From UBA5859 sp041940025 (GTDB lineage Bacteria > Pseudomonadota > Gammaproteobacteria > UBA5859): a DNA stretch of 64,000 bases. The notes under the pieces were generated by a model, which was not told the DNA's origin, searched no databases, and worked only from the letters and a program-made list of their open reading frames with translations. The stretch is from NCBI GenBank assembly GCA_041940025.1, contig JBGTSY010000003.1:186001-250000 (forward strand), given 5' to 3'. Shown one piece after another: positions 17,593 through 27,152 of this stretch. Each line of letters starts with the position of its first letter. Positions within the stretch are counted from its first letter, which is position 1. A program made the position numbers and the translations under genes.

Positions 17593-18954
17593 GTGACTAA
17601 ATTGGCAAGATATCAATTCGATCTTTTGGTGATTGGTGCCGGATCTGGCGGTGTACGGGCGGCGCGCTTAGCCAGTCAATCCAATCGCCGTACCGCAGTC
17701 GTAGAACAGTCTGCTTTAGGGGGAACCTGTGTCAACGTCGGCTGTGTGCCCAAGAAATTGATGGTTTACGCCGCCCACGCAGCAGAGGAATTCCACGACG
17801 CTGCAGGATATGGTTGGCATCTAGACGAGGCCCGTTTTTGCTGGAGTGAGCTGATTGCCAATAAAAATCAGGAGATCTCCCGACTCAATCAAGTGTACGC
17901 CCATTTACTGGAACAGGCCGGTGTCACCCTGCTACAGGGACGGGCGCAGCTGATAGATGCACACCAGGTACAGATTGAAAATGAAATCTATTCAGCAGAA
18001 CGTATCCTCATCGCTACCGGCGGTCAACCGAACCTACCTGATTTTCCGGGACGCGATCTGACCCTGGTGTCTGACGATGTATTCAGTCTGGCAAAACAGC
18101 CTGAAAATATCGTTATCGTTGGCGGTGGTTACATTGCGGTGGAATTCGCCGGTATTTTTAATGGCTTAGGCAGCCAGGTGACCTTAGTGTACAGAGGCCC
18201 GCTGTTTCTGAGAGGCTTTGACGATGATTTGCGCCGCCATTTGAAAACAGAAATGGAAAAGAAAGGTATCGATCTGAAATTCGATACCACCATCGAATCG
18301 ATTGAAAAACAGGATGGGCAACTGAGAACAATCTTAAACGACGGAACTGGTCTCGAATCAGAGCAGATCCTGTGTGCCATTGGGCGCAAGCCAAATAGCA
18401 GCAACCTGGGCTTGGAATCCTTAGGGGTGGCGATGAATGACAAGGGTGCTATCTGCGTCAATGCACAATTTCAAACCAACATAGCGTCCATCTACGCCAT
18501 AGGAGACGTCATCGATCATATGGCGCTAACTCCCGTAGCCATACATCAAGCTGCCGCGTTGATTGAACAACTTTATGGCAAAAGAGATTTTGGATTGGAC
18601 TACCAGAATGTACCTTCCGCCGTTTTTAGCCAACCTAATTTAGCGACCGTAGGTTTAACAGAGCAAGAAGCCCGCGCACAATATGGTGAAGTCACAATTT
18701 TTCGTTCTCTATTTCGCCCCCTCAAAAACACCTTAAGTGGGAATTCAGAAAAAACCCTAATGAAACTTGTGGTCAATCGTTCGAATGATAAGGTGCTCGG
18801 AGTACATATGGTGGGACCGGAAGCCGCGGAAATCATCCAAGGGTTTGCTGTCGCCCTTAAAGCAGGTGCGACCAAATCTGTTTTCGATCACACCATTGGC
18901 ATTCATCCCAGTAGCGCAGAAGAATTCGTCACCATGCGTGACTATATCCAGTAG
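17593..18954 (+). CDS. gor: Glutathione-disulfide reductase
   Basis: A 453-residue FAD/NADPH disulfide oxidoreductase. It has the FAD-binding VIGAGSGGVRAARLA, the redox-active pair Cys46 and Cys51 in GGTCVNVGCVPKK, the NADPH loop VGGGYIAVEFAGIFNGLG, a second FAD motif YAIGDV, and the C-terminal GIHPSSAEEF with the catalytic His. The absence of a longer N-terminal extension and the fit to E. coli length (450) favour Gor over trypanothione or mercuric reductase. The start is a GTG at 17593 after a purine-rich GGTAGAGA. Confidence 0.95.
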   Translation: MTKLARYQFDLLVIGAGSGGVRAARLASQSNRRTAVVEQSALGGTCVNVGCVPKKLMVYAAHAAEEFHDAAGYGWHLDEARFCWSELIANKNQEISRLNQVYAHLLEQAGVTLLQGRAQLIDAHQVQIENEIYSAERILIATGGQPNLPDFPGRDLTLVSDDVFSLAKQPENIVIVGGGYIAVEFAGIFNGLGSQVTLVYRGPLFLRGFDDDLRRHLKTEMEKKGIDLKFDTTIESIEKQDGQLRTILNDGTGLESEQILCAIGRKPNSSNLGLESLGVAMNDKGAICVNAQFQTNIASIYAIGDVIDHMALTPVAIHQAAALIEQLYGKRDFGLDYQNVPSAVFSQPNLATVGLTEQEARAQYGEVTIFRSLFRPLKNTLSGNSEKTLMKLVVNRSNDKVLGVHMVGPEAAEIIQGFAVALKAGATKSVFDHTIGIHPSSAEEFVTMRDYIQ

Positions 18955-18969
18955 TTCGGAGCCAGCAGT

Positions 18970-19974
18970 ATGATTCATGAAAACAGTTTTTTACCATTAC
19001 GCCGTTTCCTCTCTCTACACAAGGCTGAAATCCCTGAAGAGTTACAAAGACTCATCATCGATGTGGCGCAATCATGTAAATTAATTTCGATGGCGGTGAA
19101 TCAGGGCGCGCTAGGGGACATTTACGGCAGCCATGACACACAGAATATACAAGGTGAAGTGCAAAAAAAGTTGGACATTATCTCCAACCAAATACTGTTG
19201 GACGGCACAGAATGGACAGGAAGAATTGCCGGAATTGCTTCAGAGGAGATGAATGAAGTCTACCCCATACCAGATCCTTATATTAAAGGGGAATATTTAC
19301 TTTTATTTGATCCATTGGATGGCTCTTCTAACATAGATGTGAACATCTCCGTTGGAACAATATTTTCTATTTTAAAATGTCCAGACTCCGATCATCGGGG
19401 TTCGGACAACAGTTTCTTGCAGCCCGGCCGCGAACAAGTTGCCGCCGGTTACGTTATCTACGGTTCATCCACAGTACTGGTATTCACCACCGGTGAGACC
19501 GTGAATGCATTCACATTAGACCAGCGTCTCGGTGAATTCATACTCACTCACCCGGATATCAAGATCCCCAAGTCCACCGCGGAATTCGCTATCAATGCTT
19601 CCAATAGTCCCTACTGGAAAGATCCCATTCGACACTATATTGATGACTGTGTCGCAGGTGAAAGGGGGCCGCGAGGAAAAACATTCAATATGCGCTGGGT
19701 GGGCTCAATGGTCGCAGACATACATAGAATGATGACGCGAGGTGGCATATTTCTTTATCCTGAGGATAGTAAAAATCCTCAGCAGCCCGCCAAATTAAGA
19801 CTCATGTATGAGGCCAATCCGATGTCGTTACTGGTGGAAACAGCCGGAGGACTAGCCACCACAGGTGTGCAACCCATTTTAGACATCCAACCAAAGGAGT
19901 TACATCAGCGAATCCCTGTGATTATGGGATCCGCCGAAGAGGTAGAAATGGTGCTCGAATATCATCGGCAATAA
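18970..19974 (+). CDS. fbp: Class I fructose-1,6-bisphosphatase
   Basis: A 334-residue gluconeogenic phosphatase. Metal and substrate residues are visible in SEEM at 91-94 and in DPLDGSSNIDVNISVGTIF beginning at residue 114. YEANPMSLLVETAGG near the C-terminus is the FBPase fructose-6-phosphate-binding region. It starts 15 nt after gor. The allosteric AMP-site region at the N-terminus was not analysed in detail. Downstream lies a weak hairpin shared with the convergent Sel1 gene. Confidence 0.97.
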   Translation: MIHENSFLPLRRFLSLHKAEIPEELQRLIIDVAQSCKLISMAVNQGALGDIYGSHDTQNIQGEVQKKLDIISNQILLDGTEWTGRIAGIASEEMNEVYPIPDPYIKGEYLLLFDPLDGSSNIDVNISVGTIFSILKCPDSDHRGSDNSFLQPGREQVAAGYVIYGSSTVLVFTTGETVNAFTLDQRLGEFILTHPDIKIPKSTAEFAINASNSPYWKDPIRHYIDDCVAGERGPRGKTFNMRWVGSMVADIHRMMTRGGIFLYPEDSKNPQQPAKLRLMYEANPMSLLVETAGGLATTGVQPILDIQPKELHQRIPVIMGSAEEVEMVLEYHRQ

Positions 19975-20005
19975 AAGTCACTCTGCCCAGTCGTACAAAG
20001 GCACG

Positions 20006-20034
20006 AACCACCGGCACGTTTCAGAGGGGTGGTT
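20006..20034. terminator. Weak convergent hairpin between fbp and Sel1-repeat gene
   Basis: AACCACC at 20006-20012 pairs with GGTGGTT at 20028-20034 around a 15-nt loop. Both flanking genes end here. The U-tract is poor, so this is only a possible terminator. Confidence 0.35.
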
Positions 20035-20041
20035 TACTTCA

Positions 20042-20971
20042 CTAGTATTGCTTAGCTGAAGAAAGAAATATCTGAGACTGTTGTTGCGCCACTTGACGCG
20101 CCTCTTCACCCATCTCTGTTGCCAGGTGTCGCGCTTTGTGACTGGCACTGGAAGAACCCAGTGCCGCTGCAGAGAGATACCAACTCATTGCCATGAAAAG
20201 CTCATCGTTACTTTGTGCAATATCCCCTAACTTCAGCATCGCCGCCCAGTGACCTTGTTCAGCCGCTGCCTTCAACCACTCTTGAGCCTCCTCCATGGTT
20301 TTTGTTCCCGCTATTTTTCGACTCACCATCAATCCAAAATAGTATTGTGCATCTGCGTCACCCAAAAACGCGCTTTCCCGCCACCAGTGTGATGCCTGCA
20401 CTAAATCCTTCTCCATACCTATTCCATGGGCTGCGAGTCGGCCGAGTTCATAGAGCGCCTTACGATTTCCAGCTTTGGCGGCCTGTTGATACCAATGGTG
20501 GCTTAACATGAGATCTGTTTGTGTCACATCACCTCTTTCAAAAATTTTTGCCAACCGCAGTTGCGCATCAACATGCCCGTTAAATGCAGCGTTTTCAAAA
20601 AGAGAAATACTTGCCTGATGATCCTGTTCCACGCCAACACCGTAGAAATATCTTTCTGCCATTTCAAACACTGCTGGCAGGTACTGTTGATTTGCTGCAA
20701 TCAAATACCATTTACTGGCTGTCACCACGCTTTTTGTCACTCCCAATCCCTGGTCAAACATGATGGCCAGATGGTATTGAGCTTTCGCATCGCCTTTTTC
20801 AGCTAAAGGAACCAGTCGGCTAAATGCTTGTTCGTATTCTTTCAACTCAAATGCGGCATAGGGATCTATATGCTGAACTGTGATCTGGGGTTCCGTTTGA
20901 CAGCCCAGAAGACACATCAGAGCAACCAACATGTAGAAATTACGCAAAGTCACCAGTGAACACACTCTCAC
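20042..20971 (-). CDS. Sel1-repeat lipoprotein
   Basis: A 309-residue protein with a lipoprotein signal ending LLGC (Cys24), then about six Sel1-like repeats of 36-38 residues. Examples are AKAQYHLAIMFDQGLGV, VDAQLRLAKIFERGDV, RKALYELGRLAAHGIGM and ADAQYYFGLMVSRKIAG. Sel1 repeats fold as alpha-alpha superhelices and act as protein-interaction scaffolds, often at the envelope. The partner is unknown. The sequence has no catalytic motif. Confidence 0.85.
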   Translation of the reverse strand: MRVCSLVTLRNFYMLVALMCLLGCQTEPQITVQHIDPYAAFELKEYEQAFSRLVPLAEKGDAKAQYHLAIMFDQGLGVTKSVVTASKWYLIAANQQYLPAVFEMAERYFYGVGVEQDHQASISLFENAAFNGHVDAQLRLAKIFERGDVTQTDLMLSHHWYQQAAKAGNRKALYELGRLAAHGIGMEKDLVQASHWWRESAFLGDADAQYYFGLMVSRKIAGTKTMEEAQEWLKAAAEQGHWAAMLKLGDIAQSNDELFMAMSWYLSAAALGSSSASHKARHLATEMGEEARQVAQQQSQIFLSSAKQY

Positions 20972-21171
20972 AACTCATCAACCAACCGGTCGTATTAGAA
21001 AACTTACCGCCCCAAGATAGAACGAATCCAGAGAGTAAAATCGGCAAATTTAATCATCACAACAGCTCCGGTTGACCGGAGGTGGTAAAGGTTAGGTCTC
21101 TGTGTTTGATCAATGGTACTATTTTACAAACCCAGATAGCCTCCACTTAACCAAAAATTAGTCTATGCAAG

Positions 21172-21684
21172 ATGTTTGTTAGATCCGTGTCAGTGTTAAT
21201 TTTTCTCTTAGTCGGCAGTCTCAGTTTAACGGCTTGCGTTCGTCATGAAATTAATACCTTTGACCGCTGGTGTGAACAAATCCAAGGCACCGATCTCAAA
21301 TCGAAATACGGATTCGGGCCTCTGTTTTTTTTAAAACTAGATGAACAGTCAGTCAGTAACGATTTTGTCGCCTATTTTAATCAACAGTACCTGGAGTTAG
21401 CGGAAGGAAAATTCGAACAAATGGTTTGGCGCCATGAACGCACGCTGCACCTAATGAACACTTCAATGATTAACAAAACTAAAACGGATGATCTAATTCA
21501 AGCCATCGAAATCGGGATTGAACAATATTATGAGAATAATTTAATTCCGAGTGATCACTGTTTCTATAGCGCCATCGTTCACTTCTTTGATCAAGTGACC
21601 ATACACACCGCTGAATCAGGTGGTAGTGGACTATGGTACGAAACCACAACGATCCCAACAGAAGAGCTAGAGGAGGAGAGCTAA
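21172..21684 (+). CDS. Small putative lipoprotein, function unknown
   Basis: A 170-residue protein with a hydrophobic signal and lipobox LTAC (Cys22), then RHEINTFDRWCEQIQG. The mature part has two further cysteines (in DRWCEQ and DHCFYS) that could pair in the periplasm, and an acidic C-terminus (TEELEEES). I do not recognise the family. The ribosome-binding site is poor, and the gene stands alone between the Sel1 gene and serA, so the start is uncertain. Confidence 0.6.
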   Translation: MFVRSVSVLIFLLVGSLSLTACVRHEINTFDRWCEQIQGTDLKSKYGFGPLFFLKLDEQSVSNDFVAYFNQQYLELAEGKFEQMVWRHERTLHLMNTSMINKTKTDDLIQAIEIGIEQYYENNLIPSDHCFYSAIVHFFDQVTIHTAESGGSGLWYETTTIPTEELEEES

Positions 21685-21851
21685 AACTGATTGCCCCTAT
21701 TCCGTGCCAACTACTGGCAATAGGTTCATATCGATAGACTTGTCGCTAACTCTTAGACTGGTTTATCAATGACAATGTTCATGTTCCTCAATCGGAACTC
21801 ACGCACTTTTACAACACCAGTGATATCCATATTTCTCACACAGTTTGTCGC

Positions 21852-23081
21852 TTAAAATAAAATACGTGTTTTTAGGGTACCCTGGATCGCCTTTAATAGT
21901 TTTAAGGCTGCGGTACCCTGAGCTTGAGACACATCGGTCACGACGTACCCTAAGGTTGGATTCGTCTGTAAATATTGTCCAGTAATGTTGACTTTTTCAT
22001 TGGAAAATATTTCATTGATTTGAGTCAAAATACCCGGTTCATTACGGTGTACGTGTAAAATCCTATGCTGCCCGGGATGCTCTGGTAAATTCACTTCAGG
22101 AAAGTTAACTGAGGTGAGTGTGGAGCCATTGTCTGAGTAGCGAACCAATTTGCCCGCCACCTCGGATGCAATATTCACTTGCGCTTCCTGCGTACTGCCC
22201 CCCACATGGGGTGTTAAAATCACATTGTCAAATTGTTGCAGTGGTGACTTAAACGCTTCTTGGTTTGATTTGGGTTCAACGGGAAAAACATCCAATGCCG
22301 CGCCGCCAATGTGCCCGCATTCGAGGGCCGCAACCAATGCATCTATCTCTACCACTGAGCCCCTAGAGGCATTGATTAGAATGGCACCCGGTTTCATTAA
22401 TTTTAATTTGGCCGCATCAATTAAATTCTGGGTAGCATCATTCGCGGGTACATGAAGAGAAATAACATCTGAGGTCTCCAACAGAGTTTCCAATTGATGC
22501 TCCATACTGGCATTACCCAACGGTAATTTGGGCACAACATCATAAAAAGAGACATCCATACCCACCGCCTCAGCCAATACACCGAGCTGCGCACCAATGT
22601 TGCCATAACCGATAATACCCAAGCGCTTGTTGCGTACTTCATAGGAATCCTTGGCAGACTTCTGCCAAACACCGCGATGCGCCAGAGCATTTTTCTCCGG
22701 GATCCCGCGTAATAATAAAATCAATTCTCCAAGCACTAACTCGGCCACACTACGTGTATTGGAAAAAGGCGCATTAAATACTGCCACACCATGGGAAGTG
22801 GCTGCGGTAAGATCAACCTGATTGGTGCCAATACAAAAACACCCCACGGCCACCAGTTTTTGCGCGCGTTGAAAGAATTCAGCGCTTAACTGGGTGCGAG
22901 ATCGGATGCCTAAGAAATGAATACTGGGAGCCAGATCTAACAATTCATCCTGCGATAAACCCTTACTGAAAGTGGTTAAATTGGCATATCCATGCTCTTG
23001 GAAGCGCCGTTCCGCATCCTGATGAATGCCCTCCAGCAGAGTGACCTGCAACTTGCTTTTATCAAATGATGTTTCGCGCAT
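21852..23081 (-). CDS. serA: D-3-phosphoglycerate dehydrogenase SerA
   Basis: Catalyses the first step of serine synthesis, and in several bacteria also reduces 2-oxoglutarate to D-2-hydroxyglutarate. The protein has CFCIGTNQVDL, the NAD-binding GIIGYGNIGAQLG, the catalytic Arg in INASRGSVVEIDAL and His in LTPHVGGSTQEAQ, plus a C-terminal ACT domain (RILHVHRNEPGILTQINEIF) for serine feedback. The frame is open to 23189, but the ATG at 23081 gives 409 residues and aligns with other SerA N-termini (MRETSFDKSKL). It diverges from the D-2-hydroxyglutarate dehydrogenase gene, its functional partner. Confidence 0.96.
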   Translation of the reverse strand: MRETSFDKSKLQVTLLEGIHQDAERRFQEHGYANLTTFSKGLSQDELLDLAPSIHFLGIRSRTQLSAEFFQRAQKLVAVGCFCIGTNQVDLTAATSHGVAVFNAPFSNTRSVAELVLGELILLLRGIPEKNALAHRGVWQKSAKDSYEVRNKRLGIIGYGNIGAQLGVLAEAVGMDVSFYDVVPKLPLGNASMEHQLETLLETSDVISLHVPANDATQNLIDAAKLKLMKPGAILINASRGSVVEIDALVAALECGHIGGAALDVFPVEPKSNQEAFKSPLQQFDNVILTPHVGGSTQEAQVNIASEVAGKLVRYSDNGSTLTSVNFPEVNLPEHPGQHRILHVHRNEPGILTQINEIFSNEKVNITGQYLQTNPTLGYVVTDVSQAQGTAALKLLKAIQGTLKTRILF

Positions 23082-23166
23082 CTGACTGTACCTAGGCGTG
23101 TTCGAAGACATGAGGCGGCGCATGATACCATATGCGCCCCGTCCAAGGTGAAAAACAGAAATAGTG

Positions 23167-24567
23167 ATGGCCACACTGAAAAAAGACACGATTGACAGTT
23201 TACACAGCAGGTGTCCTCACCTCACAGTGCTGCTTGACTCATCAGAGCTGCAGTACTATGGGCAAGATGCCTCCAAACATCTTACCCCTGCTCCCGCAGC
23301 CATACTTCTACCCAGTACCACTGACGAAGTACAACATATCGTTCATTGGGCGAATCAATATGATATTAAGTTGGTACCTTCCGGCGGCAGGACAGGATTA
23401 AGCGGGGGTGCGGTGGCTGCCCAAGAAGAAGTGGTGGTTAGCCTTGAAAAGATGAATCAAATACTTCATTTCAATCCCACCGATCGCACGGTGAGTTGCC
23501 AAGCGGGTGTGGTCACGGCCAGATTGCAAGAATATGCACACTCACAACAGCTCTTTTATCCCGTCGACTTCGCTTCCAGTGGCTCTAGCCAGATTGGCGG
23601 CAACATCGCCACCAATGCCGGTGGCATCCGCGTTTTACGCTATGGACTGACTCGGGATTGGGTATCGGGTTTAACCGTTGTCACCGGCAGCGGTGAACGA
23701 CTGGAGCTCAATCAGGGTTTGATCAAAAATGCCACCGGCTATGATCTGCGACACTTGATGATCGGTAGCGAAGGCACCCTCGGCATCATCACCGAAGCAA
23801 AGATGCAACTCACCGAACTTCCAGTGCTGCAAGGGGTCACTTTATGTGCGTTAAACGACTTTGCGGATTGCCTGGCCATCCTACGCGCCTTTCGTCAGCG
23901 ACTACGCCTGAGCGCATTTGAATTCTTTTCCGACAAAGCCTTAAACCACGTACTGCAACATAGTGAGTTAGAAGCACCATTTGCGGAGCGATCTCCGTAC
24001 TATCTTTTAGCAGAATATGATTACGATTCTGCTCACGCACAACAAGGAATAGAAGAGGCGTTCGAAGAGTGTCTGCAACAGGGTTGGATTTCGGATGGGA
24101 TTGTGGCGCAATCCGAAAGCCAAAGCCAAAAACTGTGGCAATTAAGAGAAAGAGTCAGTGAATCGATATCCTATAAAACGCCTTATAAAAATGACATTTC
24201 GGTCTGTCCCAGTCAGGCACCTGTTTTTTTAAAGGAGCTGGAAACACTGGTCAACCAAGCCTACCCTAATTACGAAATTATCTGGTTCGGCCATATTGGC
24301 GACGGCAACGTACATTTAAATATTCTAAAACCAGATACACTAAACCATGCTGACTTTCTAAAACAGTGTCATCGAGTCAGTCAACTAGTAGGGGCAACCA
24401 TTCATCAGCACCAGGGAAGTATCTCTGCCGAACATGGTGTGGGCCTGTTGAAAAAGGAACAACTTTCATTTAGCCGCAGTGAAAATGAAATTTCACTGAT
24501 GAAACAGTTAAAATTAATTTTTGATCCAAGAATGATTTTAAATCCAGGAAAAATATTTGATCTCTAG
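23167..24567 (+). CDS. FAD-binding D-2-hydroxyglutarate dehydrogenase
   Basis: A 466-residue GlcD/D2HGDH-type flavoprotein. The FAD_binding_4 domain shows PSGGRTGLSGGAV and FASSGSSQIGGNIATNAGG. The C-terminal domain has WFGHIGDGNVHLNIL, with metal-binding histidines, and SAEHGVGLLKK. In Pseudomonas the homologue next to serA oxidises D-2-hydroxyglutarate to 2-oxoglutarate and so pulls the SerA reaction forward. Divergent adjacency to serA here supports the same role. A GTG immediately upstream (23164) is an alternative start. D-lactate or glycolate oxidation is less likely given the context. Confidence 0.87.
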   Translation: MATLKKDTIDSLHSRCPHLTVLLDSSELQYYGQDASKHLTPAPAAILLPSTTDEVQHIVHWANQYDIKLVPSGGRTGLSGGAVAAQEEVVVSLEKMNQILHFNPTDRTVSCQAGVVTARLQEYAHSQQLFYPVDFASSGSSQIGGNIATNAGGIRVLRYGLTRDWVSGLTVVTGSGERLELNQGLIKNATGYDLRHLMIGSEGTLGIITEAKMQLTELPVLQGVTLCALNDFADCLAILRAFRQRLRLSAFEFFSDKALNHVLQHSELEAPFAERSPYYLLAEYDYDSAHAQQGIEEAFEECLQQGWISDGIVAQSESQSQKLWQLRERVSESISYKTPYKNDISVCPSQAPVFLKELETLVNQAYPNYEIIWFGHIGDGNVHLNILKPDTLNHADFLKQCHRVSQLVGATIHQHQGSISAEHGVGLLKKEQLSFSRSENEISLMKQLKLIFDPRMILNPGKIFDL

Positions 24568-24655
24568 TATCGACTTTAGTTGGTAAGAGTGTGCACTACC
24601 TTGTAACAGTGATTTCCTGGTCTGAGTTGACATCTATTGTCTGTTAGATTGGTAA

Positions 24656-25933
24656 CTAGTTCACTACCCGATTTTGCGTCACACTTTGGACTGAAGTGCG
24701 GATCACGTGCGCAGCCTGCGAGGGTAAAAAATAATCATAATAGGGGCATGAATGGTGCCGAGAGACAGGATCATAGTTTAGCCCCAATAACTCGAAGTAT
24801 CTTTCTGCCAGTGCCCTGGGGACTTCACGACGACTCACTAACTCTAGCAGTTTGCCATTGCGTATGACCGTCACTAGAGCGGGATCCACCTGTGTTAACT
24901 CTTCAATCAGATCTTGAGGAAGAGAATCATTCTGCTCGGGTCGGGTGAACACCTGCTCCAACAGTCCATGGGTATAGTCTCCGGTCGCTGCTAATACTTG
25001 AACACCCTGATCTTCTACTGCTTTAATTAATTCGCTCAGCGGGATCTCTTGATGTTGATTATGGTTAATGCGAGTGGCCCGCATGGCAAGATGATGTGCG
25101 CTAAAGCCATAAACCCGATTCCAATGTTGAATGATCTGTTGCGGGTGTCCTGGTTCCGATTGATCTATAAAGAGTCTGAGTACCAAGCCATTTCGTAACA
25201 CTTTAAATAGATAATAGGCATTCCATCCATCGTGGAAGCGATAGAACACTTCAGAGGCCACATCAGGGCTTTGGTAACCATGAGTGGTCACCAGCAACTT
25301 GACTAGTCTCTCTGCATGCTGCCGGTCACTACAGCCACAGCGAATCGCTAAATGGTCGAAATGCACTTGCCAACGCCTCTGTACGGCCGCTCTCAGTAAA
25401 GCCAGATCAGCTTCGGAGTTGAGCAATGATTCCACCGCTTTAACGGCGACGTAAATATCGAACTCGCAGACCCATCGGGCGATCTGTCTGGCATCCTGAT
25501 CAGCCAGATATCGTTGTGCCGTATCGAATATTTGAGTTAGAAATTCATCGGCATAAGGATGTACATGTATATCTAGATAACCAGCTTCCAATTGAAGCGC
25601 ATGACAACATCGAGTGTATGCTTCTATTAATTCGTCGACTGTGCCCACTTCCTTAAAAAATGGTTCTGCAGTAGACTCTTGTGGAACACCACAGACCGGT
25701 GTGAGATCCATGGTCACCCACTCTAGATCGTTTCTGTTTATGGATATTTGGGTGTCATGTGACACCACCGCCTGCCACTCCGGGTGTTGAGACAATAGGT
25801 GCCCACGACGCTCACAGCCTTGCTGATACATTCTCATGAGTCTCTGATTGTACATACTGGACTGCCTATCTGAAGATACACCTAGTGGGAGTGTGGCGGA
25901 AGTGTTTATCGATTGCGATAAGAAGACCTCCAT
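24656..25933 (-). CDS. DUF1338-family protein, probable 2-oxoadipate dioxygenase/decarboxylase (HglS-like)
   Basis: A 425-residue protein whose C-terminal 240 residues look like DUF1338/HGLS. They show HFDHLAIR (His194-x3-Arg198, the metal-His/substrate-Arg pair), a second metal-His candidate at 280/281 in SAHHLAMR, Glu364 in GKLLELVSRR, and a terminal YYDYFLPSQAAHVIRTS. HglS enzymes are Fe(II) oxygenases that turn 2-oxoadipate into D-2-hydroxyglutarate and CO2 in lysine catabolism. Residues 1-185 form an N-terminal region I do not recognise. It diverges from lysine-pathway genes and converges with the D-2-hydroxyglutarate dehydrogenase, which would consume its product. Family call is from remembered motifs. 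Confidence 0.62.
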   Translation of the reverse strand: MEVFLSQSINTSATLPLGVSSDRQSSMYNQRLMRMYQQGCERRGHLLSQHPEWQAVVSHDTQISINRNDLEWVTMDLTPVCGVPQESTAEPFFKEVGTVDELIEAYTRCCHALQLEAGYLDIHVHPYADEFLTQIFDTAQRYLADQDARQIARWVCEFDIYVAVKAVESLLNSEADLALLRAAVQRRWQVHFDHLAIRCGCSDRQHAERLVKLLVTTHGYQSPDVASEVFYRFHDGWNAYYLFKVLRNGLVLRLFIDQSEPGHPQQIIQHWNRVYGFSAHHLAMRATRINHNQHQEIPLSELIKAVEDQGVQVLAATGDYTHGLLEQVFTRPEQNDSLPQDLIEELTQVDPALVTVIRNGKLLELVSRREVPRALAERYFELLGLNYDPVSRHHSCPYYDYFLPSQAAHVIRTSVQSVTQNRVVN

Positions 25934-25998
25934 TATAGTATCGGCCTAAGCAAGCCGATAGATAGCACAGACCAAGACAACTTGAGCAAGGGCTTGCC

Positions 25999-27144
25999 AT
26001 GAAACACATTCTGGTTTTAGGAGCGGGTAAAATAGGCTCTCTTATCGCCTGTCTCTTAGCGCAATCAAACGCATACAGCGTCTGCCTGGCTGATTTAGAG
26101 TTGCGAGACGCACAAAAGGTACGTGACAAGCTAAACTTGAAAGGAATCACTGCGGCACAGGTGGATGCGACTCACGCTGCGTCTTTAGAAACTTTTATCA
26201 AACAGCAGCAATTTACCGCCGTGATTTCCTGTTTACCCTATTTCTGTAACCCGACGGTGGCCACAGTTGCCAGTCAGACTGGTCTACACTATTTCGATTT
26301 AACCGAAGATATCAGAGTCACCGAACACACTCGAGCATTAAGCGATAAAGCAACTACCGCTCTGGTACCTCAATGTGGGTTGGCACCGGGATTTATTGGC
26401 ATCGCTGCCCATCATTTAATGTCTCAATTTGAATCAGTAGACAGCGTTAAAATGCGCGTGGGCGCGCTGCCGTTGCACCCAAGCAATGCCCTTAAATATT
26501 CTCTCACTTGGTCCACCGATGGATTAATCAATGAATACGGCAATCCCTGTCAAGGTATTGAACAGGGTCAGTTAAAGGAACTTCAGCCATTAGAGGGCCT
26601 GGAAACCATCGAATTAGACGGTTTGTTATATGAAGCATTCAATACCTCCGGCGGGTTAGGTACCTTAGCCGAAACCTATCAAGGTCAGGTACAGACCATG
26701 AATTACAAAACGATGCGATACCCTGGGCATTGCGAGAAAATCCATTTGTTGATGCAAGATCTGCGTCTAAACGAGGATCGAGAAACCTTAAAAAAAGTGT
26801 TAGAACGCGCCATCCCCAAAACCAAGCAAGATGTGGTGATAATCTTTGTTTCGGTCACTGGACAAAGAGAGGCAGAATTTTACGAACAGAATTACCTGAA
26901 GAAAGTCTATCCCCAATGGATCGCTGGTCAACTGTGGTCCGCTATTCAAATCAGCACCGCCTCAGGCGTCTGCAGTGTGGTTGATTTAACCTTAAAGAAT
27001 CCCAACCAATATTGTGGATTTATTGGTCAGGAAGCCTATGATCTGGCCGACATACTCAATAATCCCTTCGGCACTTACTACGCCGAGAACCCCGATAACC
27101 AACTTGAGAAGTTCGAAAACTCTCTCGAAAATTTAGACTGGTGA
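25999..27144 (+). CDS. Saccharopine dehydrogenase / lysine 6-dehydrogenase family
   Basis: A 381-residue protein with an N-terminal Rossmann fold (ILVLGAGKIGSLIACLLA), VPQCGLAPGFIG and LKYSLTWSTDGLINEYGNPC, typical of the saccharopine dehydrogenase C-terminal domain. Saccharopine dehydrogenase and lysine 6-dehydrogenase both give aminoadipate-6-semialdehyde. The next gene encodes a dehydrogenase for that product and overlaps or abuts this stop. Without a lysine-ketoglutarate reductase in the window I cannot choose between the two activities. The 65-nt divergent gap to the DUF1338 gene should hold both promoters. Confidence 0.85.
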   Translation: MKHILVLGAGKIGSLIACLLAQSNAYSVCLADLELRDAQKVRDKLNLKGITAAQVDATHAASLETFIKQQQFTAVISCLPYFCNPTVATVASQTGLHYFDLTEDIRVTEHTRALSDKATTALVPQCGLAPGFIGIAAHHLMSQFESVDSVKMRVGALPLHPSNALKYSLTWSTDGLINEYGNPCQGIEQGQLKELQPLEGLETIELDGLLYEAFNTSGGLGTLAETYQGQVQTMNYKTMRYPGHCEKIHLLMQDLRLNEDRETLKKVLERAIPKTKQDVVIIFVSVTGQREAEFYEQNYLKKVYPQWIAGQLWSAIQISTASGVCSVVDLTLKNPNQYCGFIGQEAYDLADILNNPFGTYYAENPDNQLEKFENSLENLDW

Positions 27145-27152
27145 ACCACATC

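Noticed and set aside
21065..21080. CTCCGG-TTGA-CCGGAG hairpin between lipoprotein genes
   Set aside because: Only six base pairs and no U-tract on either strand; could be chance.
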